64,000 bases of DNA from Elusimicrobia bacterium GWA2_61_42 (GTDB taxonomy: Bacteria; Elusimicrobiota; Elusimicrobia; Elusimicrobiales; UBA9959). The notes beneath the pieces are model-generated. The model was not told where the DNA came from and did no database searches. It worked only from the letters and a program-made list of their open reading frames with translations. Both the position numbers and the translations under genes were made by a program. Positions 26,464-34,224 of the stretch are shown here, one piece after another. Each line of letters starts with the position of its first letter. Positions within the stretch are counted from its first letter, which is position 1. The stretch is taken from assembly GCA_001799615.1 (NCBI GenBank), contig MGTU01000008.1, positions 1-64,000 of the forward strand. Direction: 5' to 3'.

Positions 26464-26972
26464 ACGACATCGATTTCACCCTCAGGCCTTTCCGCAAGGG
26501 CGACGAGCCGTCCCTGGCCGCCAACATCAACAGCAGGAAAATAGACCGCTACACCATCAATATCCCCTACCCGTATAAACCCGAGAACGCGCGGCAGTGG
26601 GTAGCCCTCAACGTTAAAGAGGACAGGAAGAAGCTCCCAGGCATGCGGAATTTTGTGATAGACGTGGAGGGAAAAGTTATAGGCAGCGTGGGACTGTCCG
26701 GCATCAGGACCGCCCATCGGGCCGAGATAGGCTATTGGCTGGCGACGAAATACTGGGGCCGCGGCATAACCACCGCCGCCGTAGAAATGGTCACGGCCTA
26801 CGCCTTCAAAGAACTGGGCCTGCGCCGGGTCTACGCTTATGTCGTGCCGGCGAATAAAGCTTCTGTCGGCGTCCTTAAGAACTGCGGCTACGAATATGAA
26901 GGCCTGATCCGCAAGCACAGCATGAAGCACGGAAAACCGCACGACGTGCTGCTCTTCGCCAAAACCAGGTAG
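26460..26972 (+). CDS. GNAT acetyltransferase, RimJ/RimL-like
   Basis: ATG 26460 forms an ATGA overlap with the preceding gene, fixing the start. The 170-residue protein has the Acetyltransf_3 pattern: LRPFRKGDEPSLAANINS, IGYWLATKYWGRGITTAAVEMV (acetyl-CoA loop, about residues 88-109), LGLRRVYAYVVPANKASVGVLKNCGYEYEG, and KHGKPHDVLLFA. RimJ/RimL relatives acetylate protein N-termini or small molecules. It is the last gene of a three-gene operon with pepF. The acceptor is unknown. Confidence 0.88.
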   Translation: MNDIDFTLRPFRKGDEPSLAANINSRKIDRYTINIPYPYKPENARQWVALNVKEDRKKLPGMRNFVIDVEGKVIGSVGLSGIRTAHRAEIGYWLATKYWGRGITTAAVEMVTAYAFKELGLRRVYAYVVPANKASVGVLKNCGYEYEGLIRKHSMKHGKPHDVLLFAKTR

Positions 26973-26990
26973 AAAGCCGTCCAAAAAAAG

Positions 26991-27023
26991 GAAGCGCCGG
27001 GGAAATCCCCGGCGCTTCTTTTT
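26991..27023. terminator. Bidirectional terminator
   Basis: GAAGCGCCGGGG at 26991-27002 pairs with CCCCGGCGCTTC at 27007-27018 around an AAAT loop, followed by TTTTT. Confidence 0.95.
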
Positions 27024-27039
27024 ATCAGCGGGTAAAAGC

Positions 27040-27972
27040 TCAGTCGTCGGTGGTGATGCCGTTGAAGAAACCGCGGTTCAGCACGGTCTCGCCGGCAGCC
27101 TCGCCGGAGGCTTGCGGCTTTACGCCGGTCCAGTATTTGGGGCTGAGCATGGTGCCGGTATTGAGGTAGGTCTGGTCGGCGGAGTAGATCACGTTGCAGT
27201 CGCGCTTGTAGGGCATCTCGGGGCAGCCGAACTTGCTGAACACGGCGTAGCGGTAATCGAAACCGCCCTCGCCCGCGGCCAGGCGGCCCTGCGAGGAGAA
27301 ATACTTGAAGCCGACCACGCTGGCGTCGTATTTGGGCAGCACCTTGCCGGCCTTGTTGATGTAGCCGATGAACGCCACGGCGTGCCCGGTCCTGGTGGTA
27401 CGGTTGATGTTGACGAAGTCGCCGGGCTTCAGGTTCTCGAAAAGGCGGCGCTCGCCCATGCCGAAATTAATAAGAGCGTCGGCCGTGCCGTCGGCGTTGA
27501 ACTCGTGGTTGACCCAGATATGCCCCTTCAGGTCGGTAATGGCCAGGCCTTCGAAACTGCGCTTGGGCAGGTAGTAATAAACGGAAAGGTCGCCGGTTTC
27601 CTTCGCGTAGATCTCGTAGGCGGTAAGGATTATCTCCATCTGGGCGGCCACGCACATGGTAAGCGGGGCGTGCCGGGCGGGAATGACGCCGAAGGTGTTG
27701 TAGGTGATGTCGTGGGTGAGGATAGAGTTGATGTCGTAGCCGAGCAGGCCGTAGTTCTTATAGAGATGATCTATGGCCTTGAGGATATAGGCGTTGAAGT
27801 ATTTCTCCTCAGGCTGGGGATCGGCGCGCAGCGGCACCGAAACGGCGGGGGAGAAGGGGACGGGAAGCTCTAGGAGGACCCGCAGCGTCACGCTTTCCAG
27901 GTTGAAGGCGGGCTGCGCGGCGCGCGCCCCGTTGGGCAGCAGGAAAAGCAGGGGAAGAAGGAGTTTGATCAT
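27040..27972 (-). CDS. Putative secreted NlpC/P60-like cysteine hydrolase
   Basis: ATG 27972 starts a signal peptide (MIKLLLPLLFLLPNGARA); two ATGs lie just upstream in frame and none has a clear Shine-Dalgarno sequence. The 310-residue protein has a possible papain-like triad in the right order: Cys in APLTMCVAAQMEIILTAY, His in KPGDFVNINRTTRTGHAVAF, and a polar residue in the following strand (VVGFKYFSSQG). This order and the 'GD.V......GH.VAFIG' block are typical of NlpC/P60 and CHAP amidases that cut peptidoglycan peptides. I judge it by pattern only. Adjacent to an L,D-transpeptidase gene on the same strand, which supports a cell-wall role. Confidence 0.5.
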   Translation of the reverse strand: MIKLLLPLLFLLPNGARAAQPAFNLESVTLRVLLELPVPFSPAVSVPLRADPQPEEKYFNAYILKAIDHLYKNYGLLGYDINSILTHDITYNTFGVIPARHAPLTMCVAAQMEIILTAYEIYAKETGDLSVYYYLPKRSFEGLAITDLKGHIWVNHEFNADGTADALINFGMGERRLFENLKPGDFVNINRTTRTGHAVAFIGYINKAGKVLPKYDASVVGFKYFSSQGRLAAGEGGFDYRYAVFSKFGCPEMPYKRDCNVIYSADQTYLNTGTMLSPKYWTGVKPQASGEAAGETVLNRGFFNGITTDD

Positions 27973-28087
27973 TGACATTGCATTCGCAGGTGCCGTATCA
28001 GGGCCTATGGCCATCAGACGGCCATTCCTCAAGTCAGCCGTCAAGCCTAATTATACAACTTACGGGAACCCGGTCAATACGCTGTAG

Positions 28088-28771
28088 TTAAGGTTTAGGG
28101 GCAGGTGTGACGCCCTGCACGCAGATCACGGCTTTGGACTTGCCGTTGGCGCGCACCAGCGCGTAAACCGTCTTTGCGTCCGCCTTGGAAAGGCGGATGC
28201 AGCCGTGGGAGGCGGGCCGCCCCAGCATGGCCTCGGCGTTGGTGCCGTGCATGGCGATATTGCCGTTGAAGAAGATGCTGTTGGGCATGGGCGCTTTGTT
28301 GTAAAGGCTGGAATAGTGCATTTCCTCTATAAAGTCGGGGGCGTAGCAGCTGCCGCTGCCGGGGGTAGCGTGCTCCGGCGGCAGGCCGGAGGAGATCTTG
28401 AATTCCTTGTTAGTGCCGGAGGAGACCACCACGAGGCGCTGACGGGTGAGGTCCACGGTCAGCTTCACCGCGGCCGCCTCTATCCGCTTGGGGTCCGTTA
28501 TCTTGAAGCGGGAAGGCTGGAGCCCGAAAGCCGCGCCGACTTCCTGCGGGGAATGCTCGTCGATGAAAGCGGCGGGGTCGGCCAGGGCCTCGGCGCGCAG
28601 CCGCGCGACAAGTTCCTCGCCGGACAAAACCTCGGGGACGCTGCCGGGCTGGGCCAACTGGCCGTCTGAAAGGCCCAGGGCGGGAAGCTGGCGCTTAACG
28701 CTGACAAAATCCATGCTGAAAACGGGAACAGAACCGAAAATCATTATAAGCAGGCTAAGAAATGTCTTCAT
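28088..28771 (-). CDS. L,D-transpeptidase (YkuD domain), exported
   Basis: GAGGAG lies 7 nt before ATG 28771, which starts a signal peptide (MKTFLSLLIMIFGSVPVFS). The 227-residue protein ends with the YkuD catalytic motif: HG at NIAMHGTN and SHGCIRLS with the nucleophilic Cys. Such enzymes make 3-3 peptide cross-links or attach proteins to peptidoglycan in the periplasm. A proline-containing tail (GVTPAPKP) ends the protein. A 149-nt spacer separates it from the hydrogenase-like operon upstream. Confidence 0.9.
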   Translation of the reverse strand: MKTFLSLLIMIFGSVPVFSMDFVSVKRQLPALGLSDGQLAQPGSVPEVLSGEELVARLRAEALADPAAFIDEHSPQEVGAAFGLQPSRFKITDPKRIEAAAVKLTVDLTRQRLVVVSSGTNKEFKISSGLPPEHATPGSGSCYAPDFIEEMHYSSLYNKAPMPNSIFFNGNIAMHGTNAEAMLGRPASHGCIRLSKADAKTVYALVRANGKSKAVICVQGVTPAPKP

Positions 28772-28920
28772 TTGTAGTCTCCTCACGCTCTTAATACCTG
28801 TAAACTGTATCTTTAATCCGGCCGAGCCCGAATGAGCCAAAAGCCCCATCAGCGGCAAGTCTTTTGCCGGCATCAGGATAGGACCTTAGGCTGGATAAAA
28901 GGACCCTTTATGTTTCCAGG

Positions 28921-29658
28921 TCAGGGTATGCGCCCGATGAGGCGGAGGATGGCGTCCAGGATGGTAAGGGGATGGGGGGGGCAGCCGGGGATATAGAGGT
29001 CCACCGGGATGTCCTCCGGGATACCGACGCATTCCTCGTGGCCCGCGTAAGGGCCGCCGGAAATGGCGCAGGCCCCGCAGGCTATGACCACCTTGGGGGA
29101 AGAAACCGCGAAATAGGTTTTACGCAGCGCCAGTTCCATGTTCCTGGTGACCGGGCCCGTCACAAGAATACCGTCCGCGTGGCGCGGCGAAGCGACGAAC
29201 TGCACGCCGAACCGGCCGAGGTCCCAGCCGATGGTCTGCAGCACGTTGCAGTCCGCTTCGCAGGCGGCGCAGCCGCCGGCGCTGACCTGGCGCAGCCGGA
29301 ATGAGCGCCCGAAAATACGCCGGAGGTCCGCTCCCAGGGTCTCGGCCCGCTTGAAATCGCTCTCCGTTATCATCAGATTTTGCCGGGCGCTCGCGCAGAG
29401 CCGGTAGTCCTGCGTGAACTCTACCGCCTCCGGCGCCGCCTGGGCGCAGGCCCCGCAGAACACGCAGCGCCCCAGGTCCAGCGCCGGGTTCGCGCCGGCC
29501 GAGATAGCGCCGTAAGCGCAGGCCGCCGCGGCCGCCTCGAGTTTCAGGGACTTAAGTTTAGGCAGGCCCAGATACCTGGCCGGCAGTTTGATATCCGCCG
29601 ACGGGAACTCCATGGTCCGGTAGCCCTGCCTGAACCGCGCGATCAAAGCCTTTATCAT
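28921..29658 (-). CDS. NuoI-NuoB-like fusion subunit of the Ehr-like complex (small subunit)
   Basis: The 245-residue protein begins like NuoI/HyfH (MIKALIARFRQGYRT), continues with a ferredoxin-like stretch, and then a NuoB/HycG domain (GGCAACEADC near 129-137, LVTGPVTRNM, IACGACAISGGPY, PGCPPHP). In the ferredoxin part, Cys47, 65, 68 and 71 remain (the set ligating one [4Fe-4S] cluster), while the other four positions (37, 40, 43, 75) are Ser, Leu, Ala and Ala. So one cluster is retained and the second is lost. The NuoB N2-type ligands look complete. It is the last gene of the operon and overlaps the large-subunit stop by 4 nt. Confidence 0.85.
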   Translation of the reverse strand: MIKALIARFRQGYRTMEFPSADIKLPARYLGLPKLKSLKLEAAAAACAYGAISAGANPALDLGRCVFCGACAQAAPEAVEFTQDYRLCASARQNLMITESDFKRAETLGADLRRIFGRSFRLRQVSAGGCAACEADCNVLQTIGWDLGRFGVQFVASPRHADGILVTGPVTRNMELALRKTYFAVSSPKVVIACGACAISGGPYAGHEECVGIPEDIPVDLYIPGCPPHPLTILDAILRLIGRIP

Positions 29659-31106
29659 AGGTCACGCCCGCAATAGGAAAGGTTGAAACTTTTGTTGCAC
29701 AGCGGGAAATCCGAGATCTCGCCGCCGCGCAGCGCCATGGCCAGCCCCTGCCAGTTATGAAAAGACGGGTCCACGACCTTATAATGACGCAGCTTGCCGT
29801 CCGGGCCGGTGACGGCGAAATGGCAGATCTGCCCGCGCCAGCCCTCGATCAGGGAAATGGCCGCGCTGTCGGGCCTCAACTGACCGCACGCGGCCTCTAC
29901 GGGGCCGGCGGGCAGGTTCTCCAGCCAGCCGCGCACGAGCTCCACGGACTTCTGTATCTCCAGCCAGCGCACGTAAGCCCTGGAGTAAACGTCTCCGCTG
30001 CCCGAGACGCTAAGGGTGAAATTCTCGTAAGGCCCGTAAGGGAAATTGCGCCGCGTATCCAGCCCCACGCCGGAAGCGCGCGCAGCCGGTCCCACGAGCC
30101 CGAGGCCTTCGGCCGCTTCTTTGGAAACCGTGCCGGTGCTTTCGAACCTGTCGCAGACCGAACCGGTGTCCCACAGCAGGGAGACCGCGTTCTCAACGTC
30201 GCGGTAGGTGCGCTCCAGGCGCAGCAGAAGTTCCTTGAGAAGCGCGTCGTCCAGGTCGAACGCCGCGCCGCCCGGCTTGAACATGCTGCGGCCGAAACGG
30301 TTGCCGCAGACAAGGGCCGTCATGTTGAGGAAATCTCCGCGCAGACGGCCGCAGAAAGAAGCCGTGGGCAGGTAAGCCACGTCCCCGGCCAGCGCCCCGA
30401 GGTCGCCGGTATGGTTGGCCAGCCGTTCCAGCTCCAGCATGACGCCGCGCAGCGCCTGAGCGCGGGGAGGCACGTTGACGCCGGAGAGCGCCTCGACGGC
30501 GCCGCAGTAGGCCCAGGCGTGGCCTGCCGTAGTATCTCCGGCCAGCGTTTCGGCGTAATGAAGGGACCGCTTGTCCGGGCCACCGATAAATCTTTTTTCT
30601 ACGCCCCGGTGCTGATACCCCAGCATGATCTCCAGGTGGAAAACCCGTTCTCCGTGGCACTGGAACCGGAAGTGCCCCGGCTCGATAACCCCGGCGTGCA
30701 CGGGGCCCACGGCCACCTCGTGCACCTGGCTGCCGTGCACGGTGAAGTAATCGGCTACGCCCGGCACGGCGCCCGGGGTGTTAAAGCGTATGGGCTTGAG
30801 CCAGGGATGCCCTTCGGGCTTGAGGCCGCTCTGTTCCCAGATCTCGCGCTCGAAAAGATGCAGCTGCGGGAAAGAGGGGGTAAGCGCCCGCAGCGGGCCG
30901 GTAAAAAGGGCGGAGTAGACTTCCACGCGGCTTTCCCGGTCGAAACCCACGGCCATCACCAGGCGGTGCGCCGTCCCCTCTGGCAAGGCGAAATAAGCCA
31001 GCGCCCGGCCGCCGGCGGCCAGGCGGGAAGCCGCCGTCTCCAGGAAGAGCGCGGGGTCCAGGTCGACGGCGCCGAAATTGAAAGAGGAAAGGTGGTCTAT
31101 CTTCAT
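29655..31106 (-). CDS. NuoCD/HycE-like large subunit lacking Ni-binding cysteines
   Basis: The 483-residue protein has a NuoC-like N-terminus (FEREIWEQSGLKPEGHPWLKP) and a NuoD/[NiFe] large-subunit domain (MLGYQHRGVEKRF, VPPRAQALRGVMLELERLANHTGDLG). Where [NiFe] hydrogenases have the L1 motif RxCGxC, this protein has LAGDTTAGH (about 188-196); where they have the C-terminal DPCxxC, it has DPSFHNW (446-452). All four Ni ligands are therefore absent, as in complex I and in Ehr complexes, so it should not be a hydrogenase. The start at 31106 is fixed by the ATGA overlap with the upstream gene. Confidence 0.88.
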   Translation of the reverse strand: MKIDHLSSFNFGAVDLDPALFLETAASRLAAGGRALAYFALPEGTAHRLVMAVGFDRESRVEVYSALFTGPLRALTPSFPQLHLFEREIWEQSGLKPEGHPWLKPIRFNTPGAVPGVADYFTVHGSQVHEVAVGPVHAGVIEPGHFRFQCHGERVFHLEIMLGYQHRGVEKRFIGGPDKRSLHYAETLAGDTTAGHAWAYCGAVEALSGVNVPPRAQALRGVMLELERLANHTGDLGALAGDVAYLPTASFCGRLRGDFLNMTALVCGNRFGRSMFKPGGAAFDLDDALLKELLLRLERTYRDVENAVSLLWDTGSVCDRFESTGTVSKEAAEGLGLVGPAARASGVGLDTRRNFPYGPYENFTLSVSGSGDVYSRAYVRWLEIQKSVELVRGWLENLPAGPVEAACGQLRPDSAAISLIEGWRGQICHFAVTGPDGKLRHYKVVDPSFHNWQGLAMALRGGEISDFPLCNKSFNLSYCGRDL

Positions 31107-32638
31107 AGCCCGGCTCCCGCCGCGCCGCCTAGCCCGGCCGCGGCGCTTTCCAGCAGCATATTGAGCCACCCGGGCAGGTAAAGGCCGAGCGAGACGACGA
31201 TCACGAAGAATACCGCGGCGGGAACCAGCATGCCGCGCGGTTCCTCGAAAGGTTTTTCTCCGGCCTTAGCCTCGCGCTCGCCGAAAGTCATGGCGATAAA
31301 AACTTTTGCCATCCCGGCGAAGAGCACGGCCAGGAAGAACAGGTAGCCGCCCGCCAGCCAGTAGTGCCCGAGCCGTATCGCCTCTTTAAGCACCAGGAAT
31401 TTGGCGAGGAAGATGCCGGAGGGCGGCATGCCGGTTATGAGGAAGAAGCCGGCCAGCCAGAGCACGGCCGTAGCGGGGGCGCGGCGCCAGAGGCCGCGCA
31501 CGTCGGCGATGCGCTTGGTCTTTTCGGAGGCCAGCACCACGCCGGAGGTAAAGAACAGGCCGGCCTTGGTCAGCGAATGGCTGAGCGCGCCCAGCATGGC
31601 GCCGAAAGCCGCCCCGCCGCCCAGGCCCGCGCCCAGCGCCAGGATCCCCATATGCTCTATGCTGGAATAGGCGAGCAGGCGCTTATAGTCCCGCTGGCCC
31701 AGCATAAAGAGCGCCGCCGTAAGGATGGATAAAAAACCGAAAAGCATAAGGATGCCGCCGGTGAAATCGGCCAGCCCCGCCTCGGCGCAGACGGCGTTGG
31801 CGCGCAGGATGCCCAGGAAAGCGCAGTTGAGCAGCGCCCCTGAAAGCAGGGCGGACACCACGGCCGGAGCCTCGCTGTGAGCGTCCGGCAGCCAGGTATG
31901 GAAGGGGGAAAGGCCCATCTTGGTGCCGTAGCCGACAAAAAGGAACAGGAAAGCCGCCTTCAGCAGCGGCTTGTCCAGGGCCGCGGCGTTGTAAAACAGC
32001 GCCGGCAGGTCCAGGCCGGCGCCGGTCTTAAGCCCGGCGGCGCCGAGGAAGAGGTTGCCCATAAGGGCCAGGGCGATGCCTACGGAGCAGATGAGCAGGT
32101 ACTTCCAGGTGGCCTCCAGAGAGCGCTTGTGCCGGTGGAAATAAATGAGGGGAGCGCTCAGCAGGGTGGTGGCCTCCACCAGCGCCCAGAGCAGACCCAT
32201 ATTGCGGCTGGCCGTCACGGCGGTCATGGCAGCCAGGAAGAGCAGCAGGCAGCCGGTAAAAACGGTCTCGGGGGCGTTATTGAAGATGAAGCCGGCGTCG
32301 GCGTCTTCGCCAGGGTCGCGCTTCTCCGCGGCCAGGTAGGCGACGGCGTAATGCGCCGCGCCCAGGAACAGCAGCGAAGTGATGCCGATGAAGAAAAGCC
32401 CGAGCGCGTCGTAGGCGAACCAGGCCGGGGCGTGGTCGCGCGGGGAAAGGCCGCCGAAATAACCTGAGAAAAGATTCAGTCCCATGCCGTAACGGACGTG
32501 CATCCAGACGGTAAGCGCGGTAAGCAGGAAATGGAGGCGCGCCGTCCATTGCAGCAGCGCGCGGCGGGCTTTGTCGTTCCTTATTATAAAGGCGGTCACG
32601 CCGGCGGCCAGCGGCAGCGTCATCATCAGGGTTATCAT
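31103..32638 (-). CDS. Antiporter-like membrane subunit, HyfF/NuoN-type
   Basis: ATG 32638 overlaps the previous stop (ATGA), so the longer open frame upstream is not used. The 511-residue protein has about 14 helices and the proton-antiporter core: GLLWALVEATTLLSAPLIYF, FVGYGTKMGLSPFHTWLPDAHSEAP, LLSGALLNCAFLGILR, YSSIEHMGILALG. The conserved Lys and Glu of ion-pumping subunits are present (TKMGLSPFHTW; VEATTLLSA). It corresponds to HyfF of hydrogenase-4 and should take part in H+ or Na+ translocation. Confidence 0.88.
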   Translation of the reverse strand: MITLMMTLPLAAGVTAFIIRNDKARRALLQWTARLHFLLTALTVWMHVRYGMGLNLFSGYFGGLSPRDHAPAWFAYDALGLFFIGITSLLFLGAAHYAVAYLAAEKRDPGEDADAGFIFNNAPETVFTGCLLLFLAAMTAVTASRNMGLLWALVEATTLLSAPLIYFHRHKRSLEATWKYLLICSVGIALALMGNLFLGAAGLKTGAGLDLPALFYNAAALDKPLLKAAFLFLFVGYGTKMGLSPFHTWLPDAHSEAPAVVSALLSGALLNCAFLGILRANAVCAEAGLADFTGGILMLFGFLSILTAALFMLGQRDYKRLLAYSSIEHMGILALGAGLGGGAAFGAMLGALSHSLTKAGLFFTSGVVLASEKTKRIADVRGLWRRAPATAVLWLAGFFLITGMPPSGIFLAKFLVLKEAIRLGHYWLAGGYLFFLAVLFAGMAKVFIAMTFGEREAKAGEKPFEEPRGMLVPAAVFFVIVVSLGLYLPGWLNMLLESAAAGLGGAAGAGL

Positions 32639-33300
32639 TTGCCGTACTCCCCGCGGCGCCAGTCGCTCAGTTCCGAAAGCTCGGCGGTGTCGATATGGTC
32701 GAATTCGCGGCTGATATGGAAGATGGCTATGCCCATCACGAACACGGCGACGAAGACGTCCAGCAGGATGGCCAGTTCCACCATCATCGGCTGTTCCACG
32801 AACAGCGCCAGGCCGAAGATATAGATGCCGTTCTCTATCACCAGGTACCCGAGCACCTGCGTGATGGCCTTGCTGCGCGTGGTGATGAGCAGGAAGCCGG
32901 TGAAGATGGTGGCGAGCGAGGCGGGCACGATCCAGGCCACCTGCGTCTCGGGCAGCGGCAGGCGCGAGCCCATCCACGACGAGGCGATGAAAGCCCCGAT
33001 ACAGAGCAGGATGGAGGCGGGGTAGCTGATAAGCGGCTCCACGTCCTTGCGCGCGCCGCTCTTGTCGCGGGCCCGCATGAGCAGCCAGGGGAACACCGCG
33101 CCCTTAAGCGTAACGATCACGGCGGCGAACAGCAGGGCCCGCGTGTGCGGCGCCCCCGCGCCGGCCATGAGCGGCAGCAGGCCCGCCACCACGCCCTGCA
33201 CGGCCACCAGCCTGATGCAGGAGGAAAGCGAGCCGGTCACCGCCAGCGCCAGGTCGAGCAGTATAATAAGGACGATAATGAGTTCGGCGAATGTGTGCAT
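32635..33300 (-). CDS. HyfE/NuoK-like membrane subunit
   Basis: The 221-residue protein has about seven helices. The second half contains ITQVLGYLVIENGIYIFGLAL, the NuoK-type segment with the conserved membrane Glu, followed by VELAILLDVFVAVFVMGIAIFHI. Length and order match HyfE of hydrogenase-4-type complexes. It ends with cytoplasmic SELSDWRRGEYGK. It begins 6 nt after the HyfC-like gene and overlaps the HyfF-like gene. Confidence 0.87.
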   Translation of the reverse strand: MHTFAELIIVLIILLDLALAVTGSLSSCIRLVAVQGVVAGLLPLMAGAGAPHTRALLFAAVIVTLKGAVFPWLLMRARDKSGARKDVEPLISYPASILLCIGAFIASSWMGSRLPLPETQVAWIVPASLATIFTGFLLITTRSKAITQVLGYLVIENGIYIFGLALFVEQPMMVELAILLDVFVAVFVMGIAIFHISREFDHIDTAELSELSDWRRGEYGK

Positions 33301-33306
33301 TAAAAG

Positions 33307-34224
33307 TTATCTTCCCATCTGGAATATCAAAGCCAGCGCCGAGAAAGCGAAAGCGGTAATGAGCATATACGGCACCTTGGTCAGGCGCAGGCGCCCCATC
33401 GCCGACTCGACCACGCCCACCGCGGCGGCCACGGCCGCCATCACCAGCAGGAACAGCCCGCAGTCCGTAGCCCACGAACCCGAGTGCCGCGGCAGCACCA
33501 TGCAGCCGATCAGGGAACCGAACACCCACAGTTTCAAAGAGGCGCCGTAAAGGATATACGCCAGTTCCGGGCCGCTGTGGTCCAGCACCATCACCTCGTG
33601 GATCATCGTAAGCTCCAGGTGGGTGTTGGGGTCGTCGGCCGGCACGCGGGAATTTTCGGCCAGCAGAACTATGAAGAAAGAAGCCGTCAGCAGGGCCAGC
33701 ACCGGGGCCGCCACGCGCCAGGTATCCCCGGTGAGGGCGCCGAACATCCCGGCCAGCGAGGTCTGGCCGGTAACGCGGGCCAGCGCCGTGAGGCCCAGGA
33801 AAAAAGCGGGCTCGGCAAAAACGGCGAACTGCATTTCGCGGCTGGCGCCCATGCCCTCGAAAGCGGAGCCGGTATCCAGGGCGGCCAGCACCGTGGCGAA
33901 CCTGGCCAGCCCCAGCAGGTAAATGATGAAAATAAAATCGCCCTCGAAGGACAGGAACGAAGGGCGCCCCGCGAAAGGCAGGACGGCCAGGATCGTGACC
34001 ATGGCGCTGACCCCGATCACGGGCCCGGCCTTGAACGCCCAGGTGGTGGTGCGGCTGTAGACCGGGGTCTTGGCCAGGAGTTTGTGCAGGTCGAAATAAA
34101 GCTGCAGCAGCGGCTGGCCCCGGCGGCCCGCGAAAAGGGCCTTGACCCGGTTTATGATACCGAGCAGCAGCGGCGACAGCAGCATCACCGCCAGGTACTG
34201 GGAGAGGGGCTTTATAATTTCCAT
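33307..34224 (-). CDS. HyfC/HycD (NuoH-like) membrane subunit
   Basis: The 305-residue protein has eight helices. Family marks are the cytoplasmic loop ALFAGRRGQPLLQLYFDLHKLLAKTPVYS, RVPADDPNTHLELTMIHEVMVLDHSGP (the conserved acidic loop next to the quinone or ferredoxin site in NuoH) and KLWVFGSLI. It anchors the hydrophilic Fe-S arm to the antiporter modules. Its start overlaps the end of the first operon gene by 13 nt. Confidence 0.9.
   Translation of the reverse strand: MEIIKPLSQYLAVMLLSPLLLGIINRVKALFAGRRGQPLLQLYFDLHKLLAKTPVYSRTTTWAFKAGPVIGVSAMVTILAVLPFAGRPSFLSFEGDFIFIIYLLGLARFATVLAALDTGSAFEGMGASREMQFAVFAEPAFFLGLTALARVTGQTSLAGMFGALTGDTWRVAAPVLALLTASFFIVLLAENSRVPADDPNTHLELTMIHEVMVLDHSGPELAYILYGASLKLWVFGSLIGCMVLPRHSGSWATDCGLFLLVMAAVAAAVGVVESAMGRLRLTKVPYMLITAFAFSALALIFQMGR

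Noticed and set aside
29655-31106. The large subunit as a true [NiFe] hydrogenase (hyfG or hycE).
   Set aside because: Both Cys pairs for Ni are replaced, and no hyp maturation genes are in the window.
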